A stretch of 64,000 nt of DNA from Lepidurus packardi. Taxonomy: Eukaryota; Arthropoda; Branchiopoda; Notostraca; Triopsidae. Location: positions 620,001-684,000 of the forward strand of contig JAKZAN010000001.1 of assembly GCA_023053545.1 (NCBI GenBank), written 5' to 3'. Below the pieces are notes generated by a model. That model was not told where the DNA came from, did not search any database, and was given only the letters and a program-made list of their open reading frames with translations. Of the stretch, positions 28,045 through 40,500 are shown one piece after another (position 1 is the first letter of the stretch; each line of letters opens with the position of its first letter). A program made the translations under genes and the position numbers.

Positions 28045-28210
28045 GCCGGTGCCAAGAAACGGCCAGGCAAGCAGGCTCGACAAGCTACCAAAGGCCGTAA
28101 GGCTTCGAAAAAACGGTAATTTTCCTTGTTGTTTTTTTCTTGCTAAACCATTTTTCATTCGGATCGTGGAAAGTGAATACAGATTGTAAACGCCCTAAAC
28201 TCGTACAGCT
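28045..28210 (+). pseudogene. Duplicated fragment of the EBP2 terminal exon and 3'UTR
   Basis: This segment repeats 27166-27325 almost exactly, reading AKKRPGKQARQATKGRKASK then a stop, followed by the same 3' flank (CATTTTTCATTCGGATCGTG). It sits just downstream of the MITE-derived array, so array growth probably carried the exon end along. It has no upstream exon or start and is not an independent gene, but it still offers an in-frame coding end and 3' processing region. Confidence 0.85.
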
Positions 28211-28378
28211 AAAACTCTCTTAACTAAAATATATCATTTGATCTAGATCACCTTGGTTCCCCATTTTTTTTTAGTAAAACAGGGTTAAAATTCACTATTT
28301 TTCATCACATAACCGCGTTAAAAAGACCGGATCAACATACTTGTCATCAGAAGCGGAAAAAAGGAGAATCCAGACGAA

Positions 28379-29311
28379 TCACATTCGCAAATCCTGAGAA
28401 TAGTGCGAGTCTTGGCCACTTGACTTGATTCCTTCGAAAGCGTGATGGGTTTGATGTGCTGGAAAAAGGGAAAAACGAGTCAAAATAACCGTAATATCTG
28501 AAAGTAGATCACAGTTTTACGTTTGTAGAAGATCGCTATGAAGTCAGCTTCGGGACACAGCTTCTGAATCTTGTCTACTACTGTGGCTTGGTCGGATAAA
28601 TGGCTGAATCGATTCCAAACTTGAACCAGATCATCTCGCTCGCGAACGGACACGGATAGGCCGCAAATATCGTCTCCTGGAGCCACAAAATCGCTTAATT
28701 GCTCTCCAATGGCTGCTAGCAGCAACTCACGCCATAGGTTTACCTTAATGAATGATGTAAAATCCAAAATAAATCAAATAAAAGGTTAAAAAATTAGAAA
28801 ACAGTCTCTTTACAGTATCCTTTTTGCCACATTTGATCCTCCATGTGCCTCCTTGAGTGTTATACGGTTCTTCCCATAAAGGTCGCAGTTCGTGACGCAT
28901 TAAATGGTAGCTATAGCGCATCTGGATTTCAGCGACAGATGGAATATTGTGATAAACGCCCCAGAATCCTTCAGCTGTTTTGACCGTGTAAATTTTCTTT
29001 AAATTGGCTTCGTACTCGGCTGCTGAAGCTCCCCGCGTGGTCCTAGTTTAGAATAGGCATTTAGTAATAGAAAAAGGATTTGTGCAGAGATAAATTCTAA
29101 GAAAAATTAGTAGAGAAGAATTAGAGCAACACCAGGATGTTTTGATTTACTTATCCAGCCAGAAGGTCCAAGGCGTTTGGAGGGAAACTCCGTGACATTC
29201 TTGGCTTTGCACGTTGTTTAAAGCTTGCGAAGATAAGGCAGGAGAACGCGATAAGTACGCATTTCCATCACTTTCTTCTCGCAATAATGACACTGGTTTG
29301 GAAGCCGCCAT
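28379..29311 (-). CDS. EIF4E3: Eukaryotic translation initiation factor 4E type 3
   Basis: A class III cap-binding protein. Exons run from the ATG at 29311 (MAASKPVSLL) to the stop at 28379. The protein contains TPWTFWLDK, then TTRGASAAEYEANLKKIYTV, FWGVYHNIPSVAEIQMRYSY, LRPLWEEPYNTQGGTWRIK, LWRELLLAAIGEQL, SVSVRERDDLVQVWN and FYKPHQTHHAFEG. These match vertebrate eIF4E3 block for block. Class III proteins replace the first cap-stacking Trp of eIF4E, and here the AAEYEANL position carries Tyr. Length is about 205 residues, normal for the family. It is probably a competitor or regulator of cap-dependent translation. Confidence 0.94.
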
Positions 29312-29740
29312 CTTCCTCAACAAGCCCCGCCCCAGAGGTGGGATCTATAGGTACGCTATATTTCCAATTTTTTTTTATTTAATTTCTTTTTTACGCACTG
29401 TTCTTCGTTATTGCTAATATTTAGAAACTCCGCCACTTCGGGGTAACTTATATCCACTTTGTAGTAAATTAATTTCATTAATAAGCGCGAAAGGGATATA
29501 AATATACCGAGTCTTTATGTCTTATGCTTTCCGGGACTGGGCGTGGCTTAGTCATGTAACAAGATTCAAATATTAGTAGGACAAAGTGAAATACAAATAC
29601 ATTTCGTAATGTAATGTACAATGTACGGAATGCATGAGTACTCGTAGACACTATGAGTACAGTCAAACGCATAAATAAATATTTCAAAATTCCCAAGAAT
29701 CGCGTTAAAATTGGGCAAAAATAACGCACAAACACATACA

Positions 29741-30356
29741 TTAGGCGGGAAACACAACAGATTCGATGATACTGATGCGTTGGCGCAAACTAGACAAAGT
29801 CTGCAGCGCTCGTAAGCAAATATCCTCAGATTCTTCGATGACATGATTGAAGATACCCATTTCTGACTTAAGTGAATCCAAATGCGAGCTAACAGCAGAT
29901 TTAGCTTGGCGTTTGTACTTTTCGTTTCTTTGTAACTGCAATAGATGTAATGAAGCTTGTAATGTAATGAATGTAATGTATGTATGTAATGTAATGTAAT
30001 GTATGAATGAATGTAATGAAGCTAAAAAAGAGCTTTTAAACAAAGAAAGAAGAGTTACCTTGCGTTCCAATAGCTTCTTGGACTGCTTCAGGTCATCCAA
30101 CTTCGATTTCTGTATAACGCACTGCAATTCCGCAGCTTTCATCAATTCGACAGCTTCAAGTAACTGTGCATGTAGCTGAAATTATTTAACATGTGTAATT
30201 AAATACCAGTAAAGTACATAATTAAGTAGAAGTAGAAGAAGTAGAACCCAAAATTTAAAAAAAATCAATATGAAATCATTGTTGTACCTTCTTTTCCTCT
30301 TCCTCGATCTCTTCTAAAGTGTTAAAACTCTTCTTGGGAGACAGCTTGGGTTCCAT
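29741..30356 (-). CDS. Small coiled-coil protein, unknown function
   Basis: Three short exons encode about 126 residues: 30356-30288 (MEPKLSPKKSFNTLEEIEEE), a middle exon near 30180-30060 (LHAQLLEAVELMKAAELQCV) and 29940-29741 (LQRNEKYKRQAKSAVSSHLD...). Heptad-like Leu spacing and high Glu/Lys content suggest an alpha-helical coiled coil along most of the length. No family is recognised; small subunits of kinetochore, BLOC or dynein-adaptor complexes look like this, but nothing here decides. It lies 430 bp upstream of eIF4E3 on the same strand. Confidence 0.7.
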
Positions 30357-30399
30357 ATCTATGCAAAATATACATTAGAATTACGAACATTTCGACCAA

Positions 30400-31598
30400 A
30401 TTGTAAACAAAACAAAACGGTTCAATACCTTAAGTAGCTGTTGCAGAACGTTGTGAAGGGATTGCGTTAGCATCACTGATCCAAAATCTAAATATTCTTC
30501 ATTTATAGCAAGGGACCTTAAAATGCCCTTAAACCTGATTAAGCCCCAAGCCCTTGGTACGGCAGAATTAGATCAATTATGCTGAAAACGTTATTAGAAA
30601 GTACAATTTCTCGGAATCCTTGACTTCTCTTTCAACTTTCATAGAACTGAACTCATACTTGACCTTTCCTTTTTACAAAAAAAGAAACCCTTCTTTAATA
30701 CAATTACTTGTAACGTCTAAGTTACTTCTAAAGTCTAATTTCAATCAAGACAATTATTTCGATCCGAAACTGGAAGGTGATGTAACATTTAAAACCTTCC
30801 ATTATGTTTAGTGTCCAGGGCGAAGAATTGTTACAAATAGCTTAATGAAAATAACCAACTAAAAATTATTACAAAAATGATCAAAATTATTAGAAATTAT
30901 TAAAAAAAATAGATTGAAAACTGAATGTAATTTGGATAATTCAAAAGTAAAAGTAAGGATCATTCTAAACTTTTGTCAGAATTTTAAAAGATTTTTTGCT
31001 TTCTTAAAGGCATTTTTTCTTAATACAATTACTTACTACAATTACATTTCTTAATACAATTACTCATTTTAATACAATCACTTGTAATGTAGAAGTCTAA
31101 TTACAACCAAGACGATCCGAAACTGGAAGGTGATGTAACATTTAAAACCCATTTTTTATGTTTAGTGTCCAGGGCGAAGAATTGTTACAAATAGCTTAAT
31201 GAAAATAACCAACTAAAAATTATTACAAAAATGATCAAAATTATTAGAAATTATTAAAAAAAATAGATTGAAAACTGAATGTAATATGGATAATTCAAAA
31301 GTAAAACTAAGGATCATTCTAAGATTTTGTCAGAATTTTAAAAGATTTTTTTTTTTTAAATAAGTTTTTACAAAAATTTCGCGAACGGACATGCGCTGAT
31401 CCCATAACTGCAGCCGGACCAGCTTCCCATGCTTCCCATGCGCAGATCGACAGTGAGGGAACAGTCACAGTCCCAACGTTGCTCGACAGACACGAAAAGC
31501 TTTTATTTACAAATAATTTCCCCTTCCTCTCCCAAAACTAAACCAACTAGCCAAAGTGAGTGATTCCAATGCAAATTTTAGAGCCGGCTCATTGATCA
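30400..31598. repeat. Intergenic tandem duplication
   Basis: A roughly 355-bp unit is present twice, about 30755-30985 and 31113-31345, with shared blocks GATCCGAAACTGGAAGGTGA and CAGGGCGAAGAATTGTTAC. The remaining 250 bp before RIC3 probably holds its promoter and 5'UTR. Confidence 0.8.
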
Positions 31599-34500
31599 AT
31601 GATGGCTACAAGCAACGATTATACACGGAGCAAAACTATTTTAGCATTGGCAGTAGTGGTGGGTTGTTTTGCTGTTCTCTGGCCCAAGGTTTTCTACCCC
31701 AGTCTCGAGGGTCTGGCTGAATCTAATTCTGGTGCTCCAACAAAGGATGACCGAGGTAAAATCCATTCCCCGATTTTGTGCGTACTGTCCTGCAAAAGAT
31801 AAAAAACCATTGAATCACTTGTATGCTCTTTCATAATTTTCTCCCCCAAAATCATCTTCTCTTCGTCTTATCATTTCTGCTCTTCTGCTCATTTCTTCAC
31901 CTGCCCCAATCTTCCAATTCACCTTACAGTAATTAAAAAGAACCCGAAAAAAGATGTATGCTGTGGAGTCGTCTTTGATGAAAGTGACGTCAGCCAGCAA
32001 ATTTTAGCTCAAGTGTGCAGCTCCGTGCTGTCGTCCTACCACAACGAGGACGCGGATCGTGATCCTGATCATCAAGAGAAAACCGCATATTCCTGGGCAG
32101 CGTTAGCTTTAGAGCACGGCGGGAAGTTGCCAGATAAAGTCGCCACGCAATGTCGCCAGCAAGTGCAACAAAAATGCGGCCAGGACGTCGTTTGGCTTTT
32201 GGCCCAACTCTCCAAAGCCCACCCGATAGTTCCTACGGCTGCCGCCAAACAACAGCGCCATGATCCTGCGGTGCTTCGGGCGGAAAACCTGACACTTTGT
32301 CTGCAGCAGCAATTCCACGTCGATCCAGCATTACTTCAACGACCCCACCGAGTCCAACATGCTGTGCAACCCCTCTTTACCCCACGTAAGGGCTCCGCTG
32401 TCTCTTTCTCACTATACTACTCGATCGATAACACAAACCTTGCGTGGTATTACACCTTACAACCCCTTACACCCCGAATTTCTTAAGTCTAACTTCGGAA
32501 CAGTTTCCTTTTTATGCTTTTTTATGCTCAGCTAACCATGCGGCCTTGAAATACTAATACTAATATTGTAACTGACTAGAAATGAGATTAAGTATGATAG
32601 TTTGCGTGGTTTTAAATCGGATGATTTTTGTTTACTTTCTTTGCTTCGTTCGAAACGTGCAGGGCACATGCGGCCTGAACGATCTACACAAATGCATCCT
32701 GAAGTGACGCATCCCGCTTTACGCGAGAAGGGGCGGGTCGCTCCGCCCATTCGCACGATTGACAGGCAAGCCAAGGTAAGATGGCTGGAGAATGTTCGAT
32801 TTGAGTTTGTTTTTTATGGCATTGGGGGAAATTGAAGATAAATACGCGTTCATTCAGTAAAGATTTAAGAGAGGAAATCAAGACATTCGCATGTCTGAAA
32901 TAGACTTCATGTATATGCTAAAACCTCGCAAGCTGCTTTCAATGCCTGCTATAAATAGAAACTCGTTCGCTCTCGCCCATGATTTCTTCAACTGCAGATT
33001 TGAGCTCGACAAACAAAGAAACTTGCTCCTAAGCAAACACAGCTTAAAGAAAAAGTCCACTACTGCCTCTGTTCATCTTCAAAAGTAGACACACCATTCG
33101 TAGACACCATTACACTTAGTATTTAGCTAAAATCTGTGAGAAGACTGTCAATCGTTTTAAACTTCTTCTTTGTAAATAACAAACTTTTATGTAGCTTTTC
33201 TATTTAAACTGCAAATGTTTTAAGGCTCCCGTCTACTTTAGCTTATTGATGCGAAACAGTCACAGATGGCGCTGATGTTCGTTTGTGTTTCGCGAAAGCC
33301 TTGCGTAAGAAAGTAAAATAAAAACACATAAAAAAACACAAACACAAGTAAAACACAAAACGCAAAGTTTCTGCGCTTGTTTCGATTCTGAAAATTAGAA
33401 CTATAGAGCTAAGGTATACGGAAGCTTTATTACTAAATTAAACAAATTCCTACCCGTGTATTCTAGTTTTAATGTACTATATTAATGCACTATATTAATG
33501 TACTACATTAATATTATATTAATGTTTTAATGCACTATATTACAACTACAACATTGATAAATTGATCAAATGTTTTCTTTTTTAAGTGTTAAACCAAAGC
33601 TTAAAGAAAAAGTCAAGTACTGCCTCTGTTTATCTTCAAAAGTAGACACACCATTCGTAGACCCCATTACACTTAGTATTTAGCTAAAATCTGTGAGAAG
33701 ACTGTCAATCGTTTTAAACTTCTTCTTTGTAAATAACAAACTTTTATGTAGCTTTTCTATTTAAACTGCAAATGTTTTAAGGCTACTTTAGCTTATTGAT
33801 GCGAAACAGTCATAGATGGCGCTGATGTTCGTTTGTGTTTGGCGAAAGCTTTGCGTAAGAAGTAAAATAAAAACACAAACACAAAACGCAAAGTTTCTGC
33901 GCTTGTCTGATTCTGAAAACTAGAACTATGGAGCTAAAGTATACGGAAGCTTTATTACTAAATGAAACAAATTCCTCTCCGTTTATTCTAGTTTTAATTC
34001 TATATTAATGCACTATATTAATGTACTATATAATGTACTATATTAATACTATACATATTAATGTTTATACTATATTCTATACTATATGTTTACATACTCT
34101 ATGTCTATATACTATACTATATGTTTATACTATATATATTAATGTTTATACTATATTAATGTTTTAATGCACTATATTACAACTACAACATTGACAAATT
34201 GATCAAATGTTTTCTTTTTTAAGTGTTTAATTGATAAGTACGTTTTGGTCCCAATCCCTTATAAGAACACAAGCTTGTTTAGATTGAATTTACCCAATAA
34301 TTTTTAATTTCTACATTTCTATTTTGAACGTTAGCCTGGACCATTACCTGGCATGCGGCCGCCTATGGGCGGTGGCGGTCACGTGGTGACGCCAGGGAAG
34401 GCGGGAGGTGGAGGCGGCGGCTACGGGGGCTCCATTGGCATTATCATGCCTATCTATACGATTGGCATCATCGTTTTCTTTGTGTACACCATCTCGAAAG

Positions 34501-37500
34501 TGATGTTTCGCAGCGGCAAACCAGAAGCCACGCCTCCCGACAACTTTGCTTCGGGTTTGCAAGCCCTCAAAGACTTTCCCTTATCCGATCCAGTAATCCA
34601 ACGTCAATTCTTATTCCCGGAAAATCGCTCGGCCCCGCCTCCAGCTCCTGAACCCACGCCAATCCACGGTGAGGTCTAAAAGAACCAAAAATTACTATTT
34701 TTTCAAAACTTCCATTTGTTCTCAGAAGAAAAAAGTCAAACTCTCGAACCAGTCATCGACACGACTCGAGTTAACGAGCAGCAATGCTCGCACACACCCA
34801 CCACAACCATTTCGAGGGAAGCCACGCCTCCGGTGCTTTCTACCGCCCCCACAACACAAGCCCCGCCTCCAGGTACCTATACTTCCTTTGTTTTTCCGGT
34901 TTTGTTTTGCAAGTACTAGCACGATTTGATTTGCTAGTTAGGATCTCTCAGTAATTTAGACCAAACTAATTGTAGGTATCGGTAATGAAGCTGCTGCAAC
35001 TAATCAACAAGATTCACAACTGCGACTGCATCTGGACATTCAGGCCCAAAGTAGATTCCCTTGGTTATTTTGTTTTTTTTCAACTCCTATCTAATGAATT
35101 AACTTACATCAGCACTAACTAACCAATATCTTAGACCTTCCCCCAAAATATACCTAGTTTTCTTTGATTTGTTTGTTATTTTTTGGTTCTCTTGCCGAGC
35201 ATCATGACTAATTAGGTCATTTGAACACACATTAATAGAAGATTTGGAAATGGATCAATTACGACACCGATTAGAAGAAACAGAGAAAGCTATGGCCAGA
35301 ATCATGGCCCATATGGGGACAGTGAGCGACAAACTAGCACCCACGGTAATGGCCGAGGTCCTAGCTCAAGCCGAACGCGTCCGCCAAGGAAAAGTAAGTA
35401 TTCCAATGAAAGAAAACAAAAAACAAAAACTCCTTCTGATGTCGTTAAGATATCTTTAAGATATATCGTTATATCGTTTATATCGTTATATCGTTTATAT
35501 CGTTAAGATATATATATCGTTTATATTGTTAAGATATATATATCGTTATATCGTTTATATTGTTAAGATATATATATCGTTATATCGTTTATATCGTTAA
35601 GATATATATCGTTATATCGTTTATATCGTTAAGATATCGTTCTCCTAAGCAGTATATTACATTAACGCTAAGCACTTCATTAGTCAAATAAAAAGTAAAA
35701 TAATACCATTTCAATGTCACTAGGAAGCCCTTTTGTCTGGTCAAGCGCCACTGGAAACCGCAAGCGAGGTAATGGATCAGACCAAAGCGTTCATGACTTT
35801 GCTCCAAGAAGCAGGCGTTGATGCAGATTTATCGTTATCTTCTGAAATCCTGCCAGGAATCGCCCTCTCCGGCTCTACTAATAATAGCAGCCCGGACCTC
35901 GTCCCGGAAATCGTCAACAAATTCTCACTAGCTACTGCTGACTCCCTACTACAACAAGTCTTAGCGGGCCAACCCGCAGCAGCGCGCGCCGAACCCGAAA
36001 CCGCTTTAGAGCCGGCTCAAACCGCAAAGTCATCCTCGGGAATCCAAGGCGAGCCCGCCGAACTGGAATGTACTCTTGAATCGGAAATACCCGAAACGGT
36101 TAAACCTGTTGATTTAGCTTACATTGAGGAGCAAATTCTGTCTAAAACCTTCGAACTGGCTGCGGCGGTCGAAGAGACTACCGCAACTATTCCCAAACCG
36201 GAGTTACTACAAACCGAAGAGGTCCCGGCTGCCCAACCCGCCAGCGTATCGGTTATGAACATGGAAGTTAGCGTGGCTTTAGAAAACAAAGCCAAAATGT
36301 CACGTTCACCTACCCCGGTCAAGGATCTACTTCCTCGCCACAAACACGACTCGGGCGATTCCTCGAATCTCGGTTACGATCACACTCCGAGTGTGGCCGA
36401 ATCGGGACCGCAGGACATTTCTTTGGTCTTCTTGGAAGCGGTTTTACCCGCAGAGTCGCAGCTCTTGGTCTCTGAAGCGGAATGCCGCGCGGAAGCCATG
36501 CCCCTTGAGCAGCTCGACCTGAGCGAATCAGAGTACGAGTCAGCTCCGGTTGTCCTGAGTGGCAAGATGACTTTATCGGTGATCGGGATGGAGTTACCTC
36601 CTACGGGCAATACCTTGCAAGCCCCTCAAATCGAAGAAATACCGGCTTGGCTCGACGACGACACGACCGAAATGGACGCTCCTCTAATCTCTGAACAACC
36701 TGACGAGCTCGATTCGATTCCTCGCGTTCACCGCGTTCGATTCCAGCCTGAACCAGAGCAGGTCATAATCCCAGCCAACGACGACGCGTATTACTACAAC
36801 GACGATCCTGAGGAGACCCAGGACTCGTCACTCTGCGCGGACAACACTTTGAGTGATTTCGACGCCGAGAACTTGGACGAAGAACTCGCCCTCTTCGGTG
36901 GCTCCGGTGCGGAACTTTCTTCCTCACCGAGCAGCGTACAGGTAGGTTACCGCCCCCCAACTCCTCCCACGCACTCCGAGGACGAAGACGAGGGAAACGA
37001 CGACGACGCCGCCCAGTTCGTGACCTACGAGGAGCTCGAGGAATTGGGCGAACTTGCTGACGCGGTCAAACCCAAGGAGCAAACCCAAATCATTACAACG
37101 CAACAGTCACTTTCCAGTGTCGAGTCAGGAATTCAAGAAGGTCAAGAACTCCGCACCACGGACGACCTTAGAATGACGGACAATGAACAGTTTACTCAAG
37201 TACCGGCAGACAATGCAGAATCTTTAGGTGAAATCAACGGACAAACTGCAATGTCTGATTCTCGTCAAGAAGAACAGGCGGAAGAGGTTGTCGCAGCTGC
37301 GGCCGCGGAATTGCTAGCGACCTTGGGAAACCTACTTCTACCGGCAGTAATACCAAGCTCTTCAACTGAAGCGGAACTAGCGACATCTAGGGAGGGGCTC
37401 ATCCTAACCCCGGAAGAGGACGCTATAACGCAAGTCGAATCGCCAGTGGAATTAGAGTCATCCGAAGACCCTGCGAATGTTCTAGAACCCGAGACATCTG

Positions 37501-40500
37501 TGGAGGAGCGCATCCTAACCCCGGAAGAGGACGCTAGAACGCAAGTCGAATCGCCGGCGGAATTAGAGTCATCCAAAGTGTCCGAAGGCCTGGTAGTGGA
37601 TGGCCCTGCGAATGTTCTAGAACCCGAGACATCTGGGGAGGAGCGCATCCTAACCCCGGAAGAAGGCGCTAGAACGCAAGTCGAATCGCCGGCGGAATTA
37701 GAGTCATCCGAAGTATTCGAAGTATCCGAAGACCTGGTAGTGGATGGCCCTGCGAATGTTCTAGAACCCAAGACATATGTGGAGGAGCGCAACCTAACCC
37801 CGGAAGAAGGCGCTAGAACGCAAGTCGAATCGCCGGCGGAATTAGAGTCATCCGAAGTATTCGAAGTATCCGAAGACCTGGTAGTGGATGGCCCTGCGAA
37901 TGTTCTAGAACCCAAGACATATGTGGAGGAGCGCAACCTAACCCCGGAAGAAGGCGCTAGAACGCAAGTCGAATCGCCGGCGGAATTAGAGTCATCCGAA
38001 GTATTCGAAGTATCCGAAGACCTGGTAGTGGATGGCCCTGCGAATGTTCTAGAACCCAAGACATATGTGGAGGAGCGCAACCTAACCCCGGAAGAAGGCG
38101 CTAGAACGCAAGTCGAATCGCCGGCGGAATTAGAGTCATCCGAAGTATTCGAAGTATCCGAAGACCTGGTAGTGGATGGCCCTGCGAATGTTCTAGAACC
38201 CGAAACATCTGGGGAGGAGCTCATCCTAGCCCCGGAAGAAGACGTAAGAACGCAAGTCGAATCGCCGGCGGAATTAGAGTCATCCGAAGTATTCGAAGTA
38301 TCCGAAGACCTGGTAGTGGATGGCCCTGCGAATGTTCTAGAACCCGAGACATCTGTGGAGGAGCTCATCCTAGCCCCGGAAGAGGATGCTAGAACGCAAG
38401 TCGAATCGCCGGCGGAATTAGAGTCATCCGAAGTATTCGAAGTATCCGAAGACCTGGTAGTGGATAGCCCTGCGAATGTTCTAGAACCCGAGGAAGCTCT
38501 TCAGCACCCCGTTTGCTTAACAAGCAAAGACCAAGTAACTGAAATCACGGTCAGCAGCCAAGAGCCGGAACGTAAGAATCAAGACTCGCTTGAACAGCCA
38601 ACAGATCGTGAAGAAACTACGCCTACCTACACTGAAAGTCTCCGTGTGGACCAACTATCTTCACAAATGGTTCCGTCAAGCGAAGAACGCGATGGAAGGG
38701 AACCGAAAGCTGAAGTTGTACTGAGTCAAGAGAGTGGATCCATTGCAGGAAAAGAAGAGGATGAAGAGGAAGAAGACGAAGCTATTGAGCTGAACTCCGA
38801 AGCGGACATTGCTGAGGTGATTTCATGTGGTGGTGAACTGACAACCACTACAATTGCAAGAGATCCTTCTCCAATCCCAGGATCACCTATTGAACTGGAA
38901 AACTATGTGCCTTTAGAAGTACCTGCTGAATCAAAAGAATCAACTTCTTCCGAAGATCGAGAAATCTTGGCCGTAACTACGGAGGGAGGGAATTGGTCTG
39001 TGGATTCACTTGAGTTTGGTGAATCACTGGATCCACCTGCCGTTTTTGCGGACTTGAAAGAAAATATTGAGAATGTAGTCCGTCAGGAATCGATGAGTCA
39101 GTCAGGAATCGATGAGTCAACCGAGGCTAAAGGGCAGTCAATTGAGGACTTGTCTGAGCTAAGTGATCCAGGCTCGGAACAAACAAGATCGGAACTAAGT
39201 GAAACAGCAATTGAGCAACGAGAATCAGCAATAGTGCCTGCACAGCCTACTGAAATCAAGGAGTTAGGTAAGGACGAAGAGACTCGTGTCGATGCAGAAG
39301 AACTTGCTAAGGTTACAAGCAAGATCGAGGAACAACTACACAGTGACCTCCCGGAATCTTTGATTCAATTAGAGCAGAAACCAAGTATTCAAGAAATCCC
39401 CGTAGAATTTGAAGAATCGCTGAACCCTCACGATGATCTTGTTGAGTCGCATGATTCACCGGTACCTAAAAATGAACTAGTTGATTCAGAAGGATCGCCG
39501 AACTCAGAAGAGCGTACTGAGGTAGGCAATGTACCGAATGTATCAGAATCATCTCTCATTGTTTCAGAGACATCTATTGAATCACAGGGACCTCTAGTTA
39601 CACAGATCGAGGCTAATGAGGCTAGCGATTCTCCGATTCAGATAGAATCACTCCATGCTTTAGAAAGATCCCATAGACATGAGGCAGCAAACTTGGAAGA
39701 ATCGTCAACCTTAGACTCGCACACTGAATCAGTAGAAGTACAGATCGAGGCTAATGAGGCTAGCGATTCTCCGATTCAGTTAGAATCACTCCATGCTTTA
39801 GAAAGATCCCATAGACATGAGGCAGCAAACTTGGAAGAACCATCAACCTTAGACTCGCACACTGAATCAGTAGAAGCTCAAGATATTACTTCTACAGTTG
39901 ACGCTGCTAGCCACGAGATGGCGTTGTCTACAGTAGACGAAGAAGAACCTTCTCAAACTGAAGAATCGTTCCCTGAAATACGAGGATTGACTGTGATCAC
40001 AGACGTGCCTACTGACGATTCTCCTGCAAGTATCGAGGAAGCCTTAACCACAGAATCAGCAGAAATCACTGCCGAGCAAACTTTACCTACCGAAGAAGGA
40101 TCTCCTTTAGAAGTTTCAAGTAAAAGCGCCGAGCCGACAATAACCACGGAAACTCCCGTCAAGCTCCAAGAATCGGAAGAATTGCCCGCGGAATCTGATA
40201 TCCAAGCAGTTTCTGAAGATTCAGTCGAAGTGCCAGAAACTTGTTTGATCCGAGTGCCATCCTTCGCTTCTGACGAATCAGAAGAATCACCGACTGAATC
40301 GGGTGTCCAAGCAGTTTCTGAAGACTCAGCCAAAGTGCCAGAAACTTCTGTGATCCTCGAGCAACCCACCGCTTCTGAAGAATCAGAAGAATCACCCGCG
40401 GAATCCGATCTTCAAGCAGTTTCTGAAGTGTCAGTCGAAAAGCCTGAAACTTCTCTGATCCGAGAGCAACTCATCGCTTCTGAAGAATCAGAAGAATCAC

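Larger units (their letters stand above)
33050..34210. repeat. Tandem duplication in RIC3 intron 3
   Basis: A roughly 555-bp segment is repeated (about 33045-33560 and 33598-34205). Each copy starts with sequence resembling the end of the 33.0-kb region, contains one MITE-like element, and ends in a variable ACTATATTAATG array. The second copy has expanded the AT-rich part. Confidence 0.8.

Noticed and set aside
32013-32486. Possible separate 157-codon gene
   Set aside because: It is RIC3 exon 2; the phase matches exon 1 upstream and exon 3 downstream when the donor at 32386 is used.
37265-38368. 367-codon minus-strand open frame opposite the RIC3 repeats
   Set aside because: Serine/threonine-rich translation of the complementary strand of the 144-bp array; no start context, splice sites or independent support.
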